This document shows, piece by piece, positions 49,589 through 59,893 of a stretch of 64,000 nucleotides of DNA (positions within the stretch are counted from its first letter, which is position 1; each line of letters opens with the position of its first letter). Position numbers and translations under genes: made by a program. The stretch is taken from NCBI RefSeq assembly GCF_000718775.1, contig NZ_JOCB01000021.1:1-64000 (forward strand), given 5' to 3'. The notes beneath the pieces were generated by a model, which saw only the letters and a program-made list of their open reading frames with translations, had not been told where the DNA came from and did not search any database. The DNA comes from Streptomyces sp. NRRL S-31. GTDB lineage: Bacteria > Actinomycetota > Actinomycetes > Streptomycetales > Streptomycetaceae.

Positions 49589-49598
49589 GGCGGTCCTC

Positions 49599-50078
49599 TC
49601 AGCTGTCGGTTGCGGTGCGCGCCTCGGCGGCCGTGGCGCGGGGCGCGCGGGCGGTGCGGGTGCGGGCGGGAGCGGTCCGGGGATGCGGGCGTACGGCCTC
49701 GGCGGCGTCCAGCAGCTCCCCGATGCGGGCGCCGGCCCGGCGGCCCTCCAGGTGCAGCCGGCCGACGTTGACCCGGTCCTGGGCGAGCAGCGTCAGCACG
49801 GCGGTCCGGCCGGCCGCGTAGGTGGCGACGTAGCCGCGCTCGCCGCGCACCAGCAGCTCCCGGAAGCCGCCGTTGCCGGTGGCGTCGGCGACCCGTACGG
49901 CGACGCCGAGCGCGGCGGCGGTGAGCGCGGCCAGGCCCTCGGGATCGACCCCGGGGGTGTCGTGGGCGACGACGAGACCGTCGACGCCGGCCGCGAGGGC
50001 GCCGGTCAGCTGCGGCACCCGGGTGCGCAGCCGGTGCAGCTCCGCCAGGACGGTCCGCAGGTCCTCTTCGGCCACCAT
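49599..50078 (-). CDS. Roadblock-like protein with disordered C-terminus
   Basis: 159 residues from ATG 50078 with AGGAGA six bases upstream. MVAEEDLRTVLAELHRLRTRVPQLTGALAAGVDGLVVAHDTPGVDPEGLAALTAAALGVAVRVADATGNGGFRELLVRGERGYVATYAAGRTAVLTLLAQDRVNVGRLHLEGRRAGARI fits a roadblock domain. A C-terminal Thr/Arg/Ala-rich tail (residues ~135-159) is probably unstructured. It lies in the same four-gene cluster. Confidence 0.85.
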   Translation of the reverse strand: MVAEEDLRTVLAELHRLRTRVPQLTGALAAGVDGLVVAHDTPGVDPEGLAALTAAALGVAVRVADATGNGGFRELLVRGERGYVATYAAGRTAVLTLLAQDRVNVGRLHLEGRRAGARIGELLDAAEAVRPHPRTAPARTRTARAPRATAAEARTATDS

Positions 50079-50109
50079 CAGGTCTCTCCTCTCGGCGGGG
50101 CGGTGCCTC

Positions 50110-50925
50110 TCAAAGCGCCTCCAGCGCATCCCTGAGCCTCTTCAGCAGCGCGATGTCGGGGTCGGTGGTGACCACGTGGGGCGGGGCCGGGACGGGGGCG
50201 GAAGAGGCCGGTGCCGCCGGGCCGATGTGCCCGGCCGCCGTGAGCCGGCGCACGTCGACCAGCGTGTGGAACGCCTGCCGGCCCAGGTCCCGGGCGATGT
50301 CGGCGGCCGTGCGGACGCCGTCCACCCGGTCCAGGACGGCCCGCTGCCGGGGGGTGACGGTCGCGGCGGGGGCGCGGCCGGCGGCCGGGTCCGCGCGGAT
50401 CAGCGGGGCGGTGTCGGCGGCCGGGTCGGGCCACAGCCGGTGCAGCAGCAGGCGGCGGCGCAGCGTCTCGCGCTCCAGCGCGACCACCGGGACGGAGGGC
50501 AGCGGGCCGAGCCGGGGCCCGGGGTCGTACCGGAAGCGGCCCGGGGTGCTGCTCGGCGCCAGCGCGAAGTACCCGGCGTCGTACAGCGCGTCCAGGTGGC
50601 ACAGCTCCAGCGCGCCGGTGGGCAGCACCCCGGAGCGCAGCAGGAGTTCGGCCGCGAGCGGGGGGCCCGCCGTCTGGGCCCGGGCCCGCTGCCAGGCGGC
50701 GCCCGCGAGGGTGCCGTGGGCCGTGAGGAGCACGCCGAGGCTCGGGGCGAGGGGGCTCTCGGCGTGCACCACCCGGCCCTCGGCGAGGTGCAGGACGCCG
50801 TGTTCGCGGACCAGGACGCCGGTGGCGCGTTCCTCGGCGAGCCGGGTCAGCATCGGCGACAGCGCGCGCATGGCCCGTCTGTCGCGCACCGGGAGGGCCG
50901 GCGGAGGGGTCTCGACCATGGTCAT
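50110..50925 (-). CDS. DUF4388/PATAN-like protein in the roadblock cluster
   Basis: 271 residues from ATG 50925, overlapping the upstream roadblock gene by ATGA. An N-terminal region with RLAEERATGVLVREHGVLHLAEGRVVHAESPLAPSLGVLLTAHGTL matches the DUF4388 (PATAN) G-x-L-x-L-x-x-G-x-(V/I)-x-H-A pattern, followed by helices. A winged-helix-like C-terminal part (TVTPRQRAVLDRVDGVRTAADIARDLGRQAFHTLVDVRRLTAAGHI) suggests a DNA- or protein-binding module. Such proteins pair with Ras-like GTPase signalling in bacteria, but no GTPase gene is present here. Confidence 0.78.
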   Translation of the reverse strand: MTMVETPPPALPVRDRRAMRALSPMLTRLAEERATGVLVREHGVLHLAEGRVVHAESPLAPSLGVLLTAHGTLAGAAWQRARAQTAGPPLAAELLLRSGVLPTGALELCHLDALYDAGYFALAPSSTPGRFRYDPGPRLGPLPSVPVVALERETLRRRLLLHRLWPDPAADTAPLIRADPAAGRAPAATVTPRQRAVLDRVDGVRTAADIARDLGRQAFHTLVDVRRLTAAGHIGPAAPASSAPVPAPPHVVTTDPDIALLKRLRDALEAL

Positions 50926-51305
50926 CCCAGCACCAGCCGGGCGGCCATCTCGCCGAGCCGGATCCGGGCGAGGGCGAGGTTGCCCTCCTCGCGGCCGAGC
51001 CACAGGTGCAGGAACACGCTGCTGTCGAAGGACGTGTCCACGAAGCGCAGCAGGTGGTAGCTGTCACCGTTGCTGATGATCACGTCCTCGACGGGGGGCA
51101 GGCCCTCCCCGCGCGCCGTGAAGGTGCCGTGCTCGGCGGCCATCCGGGCCAGTTCGGCGGCTTCGGCGGCGGTCGTCTCGTGGTCGCCGCCGGGGGCCTC
51201 CCCGACCGTGCCGAGGGCCAGTCCGCTCGTCCAGTCCACCAGCGCGGCTCCCCGGGCTCCGGGCAACCGCATCGCTTCCAGCAAGCACTCGTCGATTCCG
51301 GGCAC
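50922..51305 (-). CDS. Roadblock/LC7 domain protein (first gene of the cluster)
   Basis: 127 residues from GTG 51305 with GGGGAG six bases upstream. MPGIDECLLEAMRLPGARGAALVDWTSGLALGTVGEAPGGDHETTAAEAAELARMAAEHGTFTARGEGLPPVEDVIISNGDSYHLLRFVDTSFDSSVFLHLWLGREEGNLALARIRLGEMAARL is a single roadblock domain. It resembles the 49214 protein (ALVDYTSGMALGTM versus ALVDWTSGLALGTV). It starts the cluster and overlaps the DUF4388 gene (50922-50925). Confidence 0.92.
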   Translation of the reverse strand: MPGIDECLLEAMRLPGARGAALVDWTSGLALGTVGEAPGGDHETTAAEAAELARMAAEHGTFTARGEGLPPVEDVIISNGDSYHLLRFVDTSFDSSVFLHLWLGREEGNLALARIRLGEMAARLVLG

Positions 51306-51485
51306 CGTGGCTCCCCTCCCGCCTGGGACTCCGGCTGAGTGACGCCGACACTACGCATCGTGTGCGCGGGGGGTGAGGCCTTTGGCATTTTCTGGTGGAA
51401 CATGCTTGCGGCGGACTAGTGTGGGTCAACTGACCTGTGTGACACGGCCGTTGATCCATCCGCCCGAGAGGCGGAAGGGGTTGTG

Positions 51486-52979
51486 TCAACGGTTCCCGGC
51501 GGCGCGGAGGCCGGTGAGCGCGGACGCGTGCGCGCCTCCGGACTCGGCCACCACCTCGGCGACCGTCTGCGCCTGCCGTACGGTCGCGAAGGCGATGCCC
51601 CCGGCGCCGTCCGGCGCGTAGCCGTGGACGCCCGGCCGGGCCAGGGAGTTGTAGGCGTAGTGGTGGGCGAAGTAATAGGCGCCGGTGTCCAGCGCCGCCG
51701 CGTAGTCGCCCTGCTCCAGCAGGGGCAGCGACCGGCCCTCGGCGAGCAGGTCACCGGAGAAGCAGGCCGGCCCCGCGATGTCCTGCGGCACCCCGGGCCC
51801 CGTCTTCGGCCGCCCCTCGGCGTCGTAGGCGGCGATCCGCAGCGGCCAGGCGTCCGGCGCGTACACCGTCCGCGCCGCCACCTGTGCGCCCGCGTGCGTC
51901 ACCGCGATCCGCCGCCCGCCCGCGCTCTTGGCGTACTCCACCCGGGCCACCACCGTCCCCTGCTCGGCCAGCAGCGACCGCCCGAACTCGGTCACCAGCC
52001 CGTACCGCCCGTCGAACAGCCCGGGCACCCGGTCGGCCAGCAGCCGCGCGTACCGCGCGTACGTCGGCGTCGTCTCCTCCGAGGCGAGGTTCACCGGCAG
52101 CCCGCCGCCGATGTCGACCGTGTCGACCTGGTGCCGCCCGGCGACGGCGTTGATCTCCTCCGCGAGCGCGTAGACCTCCGCCACGCCTTGGGCCAGCAGC
52201 GGCAGCGGGATGCCCTGGGAGCCGGTGTGGGCGTGCAGCCGGGTCAGCCACGGCCGCTCCGTGTACGCCCGCACGACCCAGGCGCGCGCTCCCTCGTCCC
52301 GCAGCGCCACCCCGAACTTCGAGGTCCGCGTCGCCGTCGAGGTCGCCCCGATCGACCCGCCGCCGATCTGCGGATTGACCCGGACGCCGAGCGGGGACCG
52401 GGTGGGGGCGGAGCGCACCAGGGCGTCGAGCCGGTCCAGCTCCTGCGGGTTGTCCGCGTTCACGGCGATGCCGAGGGCCAGCGCCTCGCGCAGCTCCGCC
52501 GGGGTCTTCGCGGGCGAGTCCAGCACCGTCCGGGCGGGCGGCACCCCGGCCGCCCGGGCCAGCGCCAGCTCCCCGGGGCTCGCCACCTCCGCGCCGATGC
52601 CCGCCTCGTGCAGCAGCCGCACCACGGGCACCAGCGGGGTCGCCTTCACCGCGAACGCGTGCAGCACCGGGGTGCCGGGTGCCGTGACCGCGGCGAACGC
52701 CGTCCGCAGCGCCGCCGCCGCCTCCCGGATGCCGACCACGTCCAGCAGCCCGACCACGGCCGTCTCCGGCCCCAGCAGTCCCTGCTCGACGGCCGCCCGC
52801 ACCGCCCGGTCCCGCCGGGCCGCCCGCTCCCGGCCCCCGCTCCCGCGATCCTCCACGACCTCGACGACCTCGACGTCCTCCACGGCCTCTCCGTCCTGTG
52901 TGCCGGCCACCGGTGCTTCAAGCCAAACACCCGGCAGGCCCCGACGGGGCCCTCCGATGTATTGACTAGCTCTATTCAT
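51486..52979 (-). CDS. PLP-dependent decarboxylase (LysA/ODC fold-type III family)
   Basis: 497 residues if ATG 52979 is used. That ATG lies inside the inverted repeat at 52971-52999, and no ribosome site precedes it, so the true start may be internal or leaderless. The PLP-binding Lys occurs in VLHAFAVKATP. HTGSQG and the GGGLPVNLA loop match group IV decarboxylases, as do EFGRSLLAE and GDYAAALDTGAYYFAHHYAYNSL, whose ACFSGDLLAE marks the specificity loop. The family includes diaminopimelate, ornithine and arginine decarboxylases and carboxynorspermidine decarboxylase. It is divergent from hutU. Confidence 0.82.
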   Translation of the reverse strand: MNRASQYIGGPRRGLPGVWLEAPVAGTQDGEAVEDVEVVEVVEDRGSGGRERAARRDRAVRAAVEQGLLGPETAVVGLLDVVGIREAAAALRTAFAAVTAPGTPVLHAFAVKATPLVPVVRLLHEAGIGAEVASPGELALARAAGVPPARTVLDSPAKTPAELREALALGIAVNADNPQELDRLDALVRSAPTRSPLGVRVNPQIGGGSIGATSTATRTSKFGVALRDEGARAWVVRAYTERPWLTRLHAHTGSQGIPLPLLAQGVAEVYALAEEINAVAGRHQVDTVDIGGGLPVNLASEETTPTYARYARLLADRVPGLFDGRYGLVTEFGRSLLAEQGTVVARVEYAKSAGGRRIAVTHAGAQVAARTVYAPDAWPLRIAAYDAEGRPKTGPGVPQDIAGPACFSGDLLAEGRSLPLLEQGDYAAALDTGAYYFAHHYAYNSLARPGVHGYAPDGAGGIAFATVRQAQTVAEVVAESGGAHASALTGLRAAGNR

Positions 52980-52999
52980 GAAGACAGGATGTGAATAGA
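52971..52999. promoter_or_regulatory. Inverted repeat in the hutU divergent promoter
   Basis: TCTATTCA (52971-52978) and TGAATAGA (52992-52999) flank 13 bases and cover the decarboxylase ATG. hutU starts 25 bases downstream with AGGAGGAGG between. It fits a dyad operator for a hut regulator; no regulator gene is adjacent. HutC-type repressors use other palindromes, so identity is unknown. Confidence 0.6.
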
Positions 53000-53023
53000 C
53001 GTAGGCACAGGAGGAGGCAGACG

Positions 53024-54688
53024 ATGTCGGGACCCCGCCCCGTACGAGCACCGCGCGGCACGGAACTCAGCGCCCTGGGATGGCAGCAGGAGGCCGCCCT
53101 GCGCATGCTCCAGAACAACCTCGACCCCGAGGTCGCCGAGCACCCCGACAAGCTCGTCGTCTACGGCGGCACCGGCAAGGCCGCCCGTGACTGGCGCTCC
53201 TTCGACGCGATGGTCCGCACCCTGAGGACCCTCAAGCAGGACGAGACCATGCTGGTCCAGTCCGGCCGCCCGGTCGGCGTGATGCAGACCCACGAGTGGG
53301 CCCCGCGCGTCCTCATCGCCAACTCCAACCTGGTCGGCGACTGGGCCAACTGGGAGGAGTTCCGCCGCCTGGAGGCGCTCGGCCTGACCATGTACGGCCA
53401 GATGACCGCCGGCTCCTGGATCTACATCGGCACCCAGGGCATCCTCCAGGGCACCTACGAGACCTTCGCCGCCGTCGCCGCGAAGAAGTTCGGCGGCACC
53501 CTCGCCGGGACGATCACCCTCACCGCCGGCCTCGGCGGCATGGGCGGCGCCCAGCCGCTCGCCGTCACCATGAACGACGGCGTCGCGATCTGCGTCGACT
53601 GCGACCCGCGCGCCATCGAGCGCCGCATCGAGCACCGGTACCTGGACGTCCGGGCCGACTCCCCGGAGCACGCCCTCCAACTGGCCACCGAGGCCCGCGA
53701 CGCCCGCCGCCCGCTCTCCATCGGCGTCCTCGGCAACGCGGCGGAGCTGCTGCCCCGGCTGCTCGCGATGGGCGCCCCCATCGACATCGTCACCGACCAG
53801 ACCTCCGCCCACGACCCGCTGTCCTACCTGCCCGTCGGCATCGCCTTCGAGGACATGGCGGACGAGGCGGCGAAGGACCCGGCCGGCTTCACCACCCGCG
53901 CCCGCGAGTCCATGGCGAAGCACGTGGAGGCCATGGTCGGCTTCCTGGACTCCGGTGCCGAGGTCTTCGACTACGGCAACTCCATCCGGGGCGAGGCCCG
54001 GCTCGCGGGGTACGACCGCGCGTTCGCCTTCCCCGGCTTCGTACCGGCCTACATCCGCCCGCTGTTCTGCGAGGGCAAGGGCCCGTTCCGCTGGGCCGCA
54101 CTGTCCGGCGACCCGGCGGACATCGCCAAGACCGACAAGGCGATCCTGGAACTGTTCCCGGAGAACGAGTCCCTGGCCCGCTGGATCAAGCTGGCCGGCG
54201 AGCGCGTCCACTTCCAGGGCCTGCCCGCGCGGATCTGCTGGCTCGGCTACGGCGAGCGGGACAAGGCGGGCGAGCGCTTCAACGACATGGTCGCCTCCGG
54301 TGAGCTGGCGGCTCCGCTGGCCATCGGCCGCGACCACCTGGACTGCGGTTCCGTCGCCTCGCCGTACCGCGAGACCGAGGCCATGCTCGACGGGTCCGAC
54401 GCGATCGCCGACTGGCCGCTGCTGAACGCCATGGTGAACGTGGCGTCCGGCGCGTCCTGGGTCTCCATCCACCACGGTGGCGGCGTGGGCATGGGGCGGT
54501 CCATCCACGCCGGTCAGGTCACGGTGGCCGACGGCACGAAGCTGGGCGGCGAGAAGATCCGGCGCGTTCTCACCAACGACCCCGGGATGGGCGTCATCCG
54601 GCACGTGGACGCGGGGTACGACGGCGCGGAGTCCGTCGCCCGGGAACGCGGGGTCCGGGTCCCGATGCGGGAGGGTGACGAGGCGTGA
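53024..54688 (+). CDS. hutU: Urocanate hydratase (urocanase)
   Basis: 554 residues from ATG 53024, with AGGAGGAGG directly upstream. Urocanase hallmarks present include [74 protein letters not shown] and GQMTAGSW with NAD-binding [22 protein letters not shown] and the C-terminal [16 protein letters not shown] are also seen. It converts urocanate to imidazolone propionate. The GTGA overlap with the amidohydrolase (54685) starts the hut operon. Confidence 0.98.
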   Translation: MSGPRPVRAPRGTELSALGWQQEAALRMLQNNLDPEVAEHPDKLVVYGGTGKAARDWRSFDAMVRTLRTLKQDETMLVQSGRPVGVMQTHEWAPRVLIANSNLVGDWANWEEFRRLEALGLTMYGQMTAGSWIYIGTQGILQGTYETFAAVAAKKFGGTLAGTITLTAGLGGMGGAQPLAVTMNDGVAICVDCDPRAIERRIEHRYLDVRADSPEHALQLATEARDARRPLSIGVLGNAAELLPRLLAMGAPIDIVTDQTSAHDPLSYLPVGIAFEDMADEAAKDPAGFTTRARESMAKHVEAMVGFLDSGAEVFDYGNSIRGEARLAGYDRAFAFPGFVPAYIRPLFCEGKGPFRWAALSGDPADIAKTDKAILELFPENESLARWIKLAGERVHFQGLPARICWLGYGERDKAGERFNDMVASGELAAPLAIGRDHLDCGSVASPYRETEAMLDGSDAIADWPLLNAMVNVASGASWVSIHHGGGVGMGRSIHAGQVTVADGTKLGGEKIRRVLTNDPGMGVIRHVDAGYDGAESVARERGVRVPMREGDEA

Positions 54689-55965
54689 GCCAGGGCTCTG
54701 CTGAGCCGGCGGGCGACGGACGGGCGCCGGTGGCCGCCGCGCGCGTGCCCTCCTTCCAGGAGATGTGGCGCGAGCTGCTCCCCGTCGGACGCCACTCCGG
54801 CTCCGGGGGCTACCGCCGCTACGCCTGGACCGGCGCCGACGGCGACTGCCGGGCCTGGTTCGAGGAACAGGCGCGGGCCCGGGGGCTGGCGTACGAGGTG
54901 GACCGCAACGGGAACCAGTGGGCCTGGCTCGGGGACCCGGCCGCCGGGGACGCCGTCGTCACCGGCTCGCACCTGGACTCCGTACCGGACGGCGGGGCCT
55001 TCGACGGCCCCCTCGGGGTCGTCTCCTCCTTCGCCGCCCTGGACGAACTGCGCGCCAGGGGCGTGCGGTTCGGCAAGCCGCTCGGCATCGTCAACTTCGG
55101 TGACGAGGAAGGGGCCCGGTTCGGGCTCGCCTGTGTCGGCTCCCGGCTCACCGCCGGGAAGCTGACCGCCGAGCAGGCCCACCGGCTCACCGACGGCGAC
55201 GGGATCGGCCTGCCGCGCGCCATGGAGGCCGCCGGGTACGACCCGGAGGCCATCGGGCCCGACCCCGAGCGGCTCGCCCGGATCGGGGCGTTCGTGGAAC
55301 TCCACGTCGAGCAGGGGCGCGCGCTGGACCTGTCCGGTGACCGGGTGGGCGTCGCCAGCGCCATCTGGCCGCACGGGCGGTGGCGGTTCGACTTCCGGGG
55401 CGAGGCCAACCACGCCGGCACCACCCGGCTGGCGGACCGGCACGACCCGATGCTGCCGTACGCCGAGACCGTGCTCGCCGCCCGCCGCGCGGCCGGGCTC
55501 GCCGGTGCCGTGGCCACCTTCGGCAAGATCGCCGTCGAGCCGAACGGCGTCAACGCCATCCCCTCGCTGGTGCGCGGCTGGCTCGACTCCCGCGCCGCCG
55601 ACCAGGAGACCCTGGACGAGGTCGTCGGGGGAGTGGAGAAGGCGGCCCGGGAGTACGCGGACGCCCACGGCATCGACCTCGACGTCGTCCGGGAGTCCTT
55701 CACCCCGGTCGTGGAGTTCGACCACGCGCTGCGGGACGAACTCGGCCGCATCCTCGGCCGGGACACCGGACTCACGGTGCCGGTCCTCGGCACCGGGGCC
55801 GGACACGACGCCGGGATCCTCTCCGGGAGCATCCCGACCGCCATGCTGTTCGTGCGCAACCCCACCGGCGTCTCGCACTCCCCGGCCGAGTCCGCGGCCG
55901 AGGACGACTGCGTGGCCGGGGTGCGCGCACTCGCCGACGTACTGGAAGGACTGGCCCGCGCGTGA
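54685..55965 (+). CDS. M20-family amidohydrolase (allantoate amidohydrolase-like) in the hut operon
   Basis: 426 residues from GTG 54685. Metal-binding motifs of the allantoate amidohydrolase/N-carbamoylase family are present: [71 protein letters not shown] and HSPAESA. The length is normal. It sits between hutU and hutF with 4-base overlaps, where HutG (N-formylglutamate deformylase) would be expected, so it may perform that hydrolysis. This is inference from context; the family is known for allantoate and N-carbamoyl amino acids. Confidence 0.9.
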   Translation: MSQGSAEPAGDGRAPVAAARVPSFQEMWRELLPVGRHSGSGGYRRYAWTGADGDCRAWFEEQARARGLAYEVDRNGNQWAWLGDPAAGDAVVTGSHLDSVPDGGAFDGPLGVVSSFAALDELRARGVRFGKPLGIVNFGDEEGARFGLACVGSRLTAGKLTAEQAHRLTDGDGIGLPRAMEAAGYDPEAIGPDPERLARIGAFVELHVEQGRALDLSGDRVGVASAIWPHGRWRFDFRGEANHAGTTRLADRHDPMLPYAETVLAARRAAGLAGAVATFGKIAVEPNGVNAIPSLVRGWLDSRAADQETLDEVVGGVEKAAREYADAHGIDLDVVRESFTPVVEFDHALRDELGRILGRDTGLTVPVLGTGAGHDAGILSGSIPTAMLFVRNPTGVSHSPAESAAEDDCVAGVRALADVLEGLARA

Positions 55966-57299
55966 CCACAGGGACGTACTGGCTGGAGCACGCCTGGCTC
56001 GACACCCGTGTCGAGCCGGGGGTGCTGGTGGAGGTCGCGGACGGCCGGTTCACCGCCGTCCGCACCGACGTGCCCGCCCCGCCGCCCGGCGCCGGGATCC
56101 TGCGCGGGCTCACCCTGCCGGGCCTGGCCAACGCCCACTCGCACGCCTTCCACCGGGCGCTGCGCGGCACCGTCCAGGTCGGCACCGGGACCTTCTGGAC
56201 CTGGCGCGAGGTGATGTACTCCGTCGCCGACCGGCTCACCCCCGAGAGCTACCACGCCCTCGCCCGCGCGGTGTACGCCGAGATGGCGCTCGCCGGCATC
56301 ACCTGCGTCGGCGAGTTCCACTACGTGCACCACGCCCCCGGCGGCACCCCCTACGCCGACCCCAACGCCATGGGGGAGGCGCTGATCGCCGCCGCCGCCG
56401 ACGCCGGCATCCGGATCACCCTCCTCGACACCTGCTACCTCTCCTCCGGCTTCGGCGAGCCGCCCAACGCCCACCAGGCGCGCTTCTCCGACGGCGACGC
56501 GGAGACCTGGGCCGCACGCTGTGCACTTCTCAAGGAACGGGACCACGCGCGGATCGGGGCGGCGGTCCACTCCGTACGGGCCGTGCCCGCGGAGCAGCTG
56601 GAGACCGTGGCCCGCTGGGCCGGGGAGCGGCGGGCCCCACTGCACGTGCACCTCTCGGAGCAGACCGCGGAGAACGACGCGTGCCTCGCCGCCCACGGCC
56701 GCACGCCCACCCGGCTGCTCGCCGACCACGGGGTGCTCGGACCGCGCACCACCGGCGTGCACAACACCCACCTCACCGACGAGGACATCGCCCTGCTCGG
56801 CGGCTCCGGCACCGGCACCTGCATGTGCCCCACCACCGAGCGGGACCTGGCCGACGGCATCGGCCCGGCCGTCGCCCTCCAGCGGGCCGGCTCCCCGCTC
56901 TCCCTCGGCTCCGACAGCCACGCCGTCATCGACCTGCTCGAAGAGGCGCGCGCGATGGAGCTGAACGAGCGGCTGCGCTCCCGCACCCGGGGCCACTGGA
57001 CGGCCGCGGCGCTGCTGCGGGCCGCCACCGCCGACGGCCACGCCGCCCTGGGCTGGGACGAGGCCGGCACCATCGAGCCCGGCGCGCTCGCCGACCTGAC
57101 GACGATCGCCCTGGACTCGGTCAGGACGGCCGGGACGCTGCCCAGGCTGGGCGCCGAGACGGCCGTATTCGCGGCGGGCGCGGCGGACGTACGGCACACG
57201 GTCGTGGGCGGCCGGCACGTCGTACGCGACGGCGCGCACACCCGCGTGCCCGACGTGCCCCGGGCCCTGGCCGACGCCGTCCGGGCACTGCGGGACTGA
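55962..57299 (+). CDS. hutF: Formimidoylglutamate deiminase
   Basis: 445 residues from GTG 55962 in GTGA overlap. The amidohydrolase superfamily metal site [12 protein letters not shown] is followed by the long HutF insert ([49 protein letters not shown]) and [10 protein letters not shown]. The metal-site Asp lies in [18 protein letters not shown]. It deiminates N-formimino-L-glutamate to N-formyl-L-glutamate and ammonia. It distinguishes this pathway from the HutG formiminoglutamase route. Confidence 0.95.
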   Translation: MTTGTYWLEHAWLDTRVEPGVLVEVADGRFTAVRTDVPAPPPGAGILRGLTLPGLANAHSHAFHRALRGTVQVGTGTFWTWREVMYSVADRLTPESYHALARAVYAEMALAGITCVGEFHYVHHAPGGTPYADPNAMGEALIAAAADAGIRITLLDTCYLSSGFGEPPNAHQARFSDGDAETWAARCALLKERDHARIGAAVHSVRAVPAEQLETVARWAGERRAPLHVHLSEQTAENDACLAAHGRTPTRLLADHGVLGPRTTGVHNTHLTDEDIALLGGSGTGTCMCPTTERDLADGIGPAVALQRAGSPLSLGSDSHAVIDLLEEARAMELNERLRSRTRGHWTAAALLRAATADGHAALGWDEAGTIEPGALADLTTIALDSVRTAGTLPRLGAETAVFAAGAADVRHTVVGGRHVVRDGAHTRVPDVPRALADAVRALRD

Positions 57300-57331
57300 G
57301 GAACGCCGACCACCCCCACGAGGACGACACC

Positions 57332-58504
57332 ATGAGCAGCACCGTCATCACCAACATCGCCACGCTGGTCACCAACGACCCCTCCCTCGGCGACAGAACC
57401 CCCCTCGGTCTGGTCCAGGACGCGGCCGTCGTCATCGACGGCGACCGTGTCGTGTGGACCGGTGCCTCCAGCAAAGCACCCGCCACCGACAACCGGGTCG
57501 ACGCGGGCGGCCGGGCGGTGCTGCCGGGCTTCGTGGACTCCCACTCCCACCTGGTCTTCGCCGGGGACCGGACGCAGGAGTTCAACGCCCGCATGTCCGG
57601 CCGCTCCTACACCGCGGGCGGCATCCGCACCACGGTCGCGGCCACCCGCGCCGCGAGCGACGCGGAACTGGAGGCGAACCTCACCCGTTACCTCGCCGAG
57701 GCCCTGCGCCAGGGCACGACCACGTTCGAGACCAAGTCGGGGTACGGCCTGACGGTCGAGGACGAGGCCCGCGCCCTGCGCATCGCCGCGCGGCACACCG
57801 ACGAGGTGACGTACCTCGGCGCGCACATCGTCTCCCCCGACCACGCCGATGACCCGGCGGCCTATGTCGCCCTGGTCACCGGCGAGATGCTGGACGCCTG
57901 CGCGCCGCACGCCCGCTGGATCGACGTCTTCTGCGAGAAGGGCGCCTTCGACGGCGACCAGGCCCGCGCCATCCTCACGGCCGGCAAGGCGAAGGGCCTG
58001 CACCCGCGCATCCACGCCAACCAGCTCACCTACGGCCCCGGCGTCCAGCTCGCCGTCGAACTGGACGCGGCCAGCGCCGACCACTGCACCCACCTCACGG
58101 ACGCGGACGTGGACGCCCTGGCGAACGGCGCCACGGTCGCCACCCTGCTGCCCGGCGCCGAGTTCTCCACCCGCGCAGAGTGGCCGGACGCCCGCCGCCT
58201 GCTGGACGCGGGTGTCACGGTCGCCCTGTCCACCGACTGCAACCCGGGCTCGTCCTTCACGTCGTCGGTGCCCTTCTGCATCGCCCTGGCCGTCCGCGAC
58301 ATGCGGATGACACCGGACGAGGCGGTCTGGTCGGCCACCGCGGGCGGCGCCGCGGCCCTGCGCCGCACCGACATCGGCCGGCTCGCCCCCGGCGCCCGGG
58401 CCGACCTCGTGGTGCTCGACGCCCCGAGCCACGTCCACCTGGCCTACCGCCCGGGCGTGCCGCTGGTCCGAGAGGTGTGGCGGGGCGGCGCACGCGTCGT
58501 CTGA
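57332..58504 (+). CDS. hutI: Imidazolonepropionase
   Basis: 390 residues from ATG 57332, with GAGGAC upstream. Amidohydrolase motifs [47 protein letters not shown] and [14 protein letters not shown] identify HutI. It hydrolyses 4-imidazolone-5-propionate to formiminoglutamate. It is the last gene of the operon, with a hairpin at 58772. The preceding gap to hutF is only 32 bases. Confidence 0.97.
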   Translation: MSSTVITNIATLVTNDPSLGDRTPLGLVQDAAVVIDGDRVVWTGASSKAPATDNRVDAGGRAVLPGFVDSHSHLVFAGDRTQEFNARMSGRSYTAGGIRTTVAATRAASDAELEANLTRYLAEALRQGTTTFETKSGYGLTVEDEARALRIAARHTDEVTYLGAHIVSPDHADDPAAYVALVTGEMLDACAPHARWIDVFCEKGAFDGDQARAILTAGKAKGLHPRIHANQLTYGPGVQLAVELDAASADHCTHLTDADVDALANGATVATLLPGAEFSTRAEWPDARRLLDAGVTVALSTDCNPGSSFTSSVPFCIALAVRDMRMTPDEAVWSATAGGAAALRRTDIGRLAPGARADLVVLDAPSHVHLAYRPGVPLVREVWRGGARVV

Positions 58505-58771
58505 CCAGCGGGGTTCCACCGGGGCACCGGACCCACCGGACCGGCTTCCGTCCCGGTCGCACGACGGGCTTCCGCCCCGGCCGCACGGTCGGCCGCCGTC
58601 GGGCGCGCGCGGTCGGCTCCCACCCGGCGCGCGGGGCAGGCTGCCGCCCGGCGCGTACGCCCCGCGCACACGCGCCGCTCGTACCGGCGGGCGGGGAGAA
58701 GCCCCCGGCGTGGCCGCATGAGGATTGCGGCACCGGGTACTCGCCTGTCCGGTGGAGTGGGCGCACACGGC

Positions 58772-58804
58772 GAAGCGGCCCGGCACCGTCGGCCGAGCCG
58801 CTTC
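58772..58804. terminator. Hairpin terminator between hutI and the sigma factor gene
   Basis: GAAGCGGC (58772-58779) pairs with GCCGCTTC (58797-58804). The 58505-58839 gap otherwise has degenerate GGCTTCCG(T/C)CCCGG repeats near 58543-58586 and no gene. Confidence 0.55.
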
Positions 58805-58839
58805 CCGAGGGCCGTTCGCGCGGCCGGGCGGAGCGGAGG

Positions 58840-59736
58840 TCACTCCTCCACGGTCAGCCCCTTGCGCAGCCGGACCAGGGTGCGCGAGAGCAGCCGGGAC
58901 ACGTGCATCTGGGAGATGCCCAGTTCCTCACCGATCTCCGACTGGGTCATGTTCGCCACGAAACGCAGGGAGAGGATCTTCCGGTCCCGGGGCGGCAACC
59001 CGGCGATCAGGGGCTTGAGCGATTCGATGTACTCGATGCCCTCCAGCCCGTGGTCCTCGTACCCGATGCGGTCCGCCAGCGCGCCCTCGGTGTCGTCCTC
59101 CTCGGGCTGGGCGTCCAGCGAGGAGGCGGTGTACGCGTTGGACGCGGCCATGCCCTCGACGACCTCGTCGGCGGAGATGCCGAGGCGCTCGGCCAGCTCC
59201 GCGACCGTGGGGGCGCGGTCCAGCTGCTGCGCCAGCTCGTCGCCCGCCTTGGCGAGGTCGAGCCGCAGCTCCTGGAGCCGGCGCGGGACGCGCACGGACC
59301 ACGAGGTGTCACGGAAGAATCGTTTGATCTCGCCGATGATGGTCGGCATGGCGAACGTGGGGAATTCGACGCCGCGGGCGAGTTCGAAACGGTCGATCGC
59401 CTTGATCAGGCCGATGGTGCCGACCTGGATGATGTCCTCCATCGGCTCGCTGCGCGAGCGGAAGCGGGAGGCGGCGAACTTGACGAGCGCGAGGTTGAGC
59501 TCGACGAGGGTGTTGCGGACGTACGCGTGCTCGTGCGTCCCTTCCTCCAGCGACTCCAGCCGCTCGAAGAGGGTCTTGGACAGGGCCCGCGCGTCGACCG
59601 CGCCGATCTCGTCGTACGGGGGGATCTCCGGGAGTCCCTCGAAGGCGTCGAGGGTGTCGATGGGATGATCCAGCTGAACCGGTGGGGGTGTCGACGTCGC
59701 GATCGGGGTATGCGATGCGTCGAGCCGGGGTGACAT
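58840..59736 (-). CDS. sigI: SigB/SigF-family RNA polymerase sigma factor (SigI-like)
   Basis: 298 residues from ATG 59736 (GGAGGAC six bases upstream). Region 2 carries YVRNTLVELNLALVKFAASRFRSRSEPMEDIIQVGTIGLIKAIDRFELARGVEFPTFAMPTIIGEIKRFFRDT. Region 3 (LAQQLDRAPTVAELAERLGISADEV) and region 4 (IESLKPLIAGLPPRDRKILSLRFVANMTQSEIGEELGISQMHVSRLLSRTLVRLRKGL) are complete. It is a SigB/SigF-type group 3 sigma. A divergent STAS gene and an RsbW-like ATPase gene follow, forming a partner-switching unit. The gene name rests on recalled position (SCO3068). Confidence 0.9.
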   Translation of the reverse strand: MSPRLDASHTPIATSTPPPVQLDHPIDTLDAFEGLPEIPPYDEIGAVDARALSKTLFERLESLEEGTHEHAYVRNTLVELNLALVKFAASRFRSRSEPMEDIIQVGTIGLIKAIDRFELARGVEFPTFAMPTIIGEIKRFFRDTSWSVRVPRRLQELRLDLAKAGDELAQQLDRAPTVAELAERLGISADEVVEGMAASNAYTASSLDAQPEEDDTEGALADRIGYEDHGLEGIEYIESLKPLIAGLPPRDRKILSLRFVANMTQSEIGEELGISQMHVSRLLSRTLVRLRKGLTVEE

Positions 59737-59893
59737 GGGTGTCCTCCATCGTTCTCGGCATACGGCTGCCGAAGCCAGAACGTGCACTGCGGTGTGCGGG
59801 CGCCTCCGTGGCCGGCGTGTAGGGATGTGTGTCTTTACTAGCCCTACCCGCTGAACCGAGCGAGTCGCAAGTGCGTTCTGTGGTAGTATGTCC

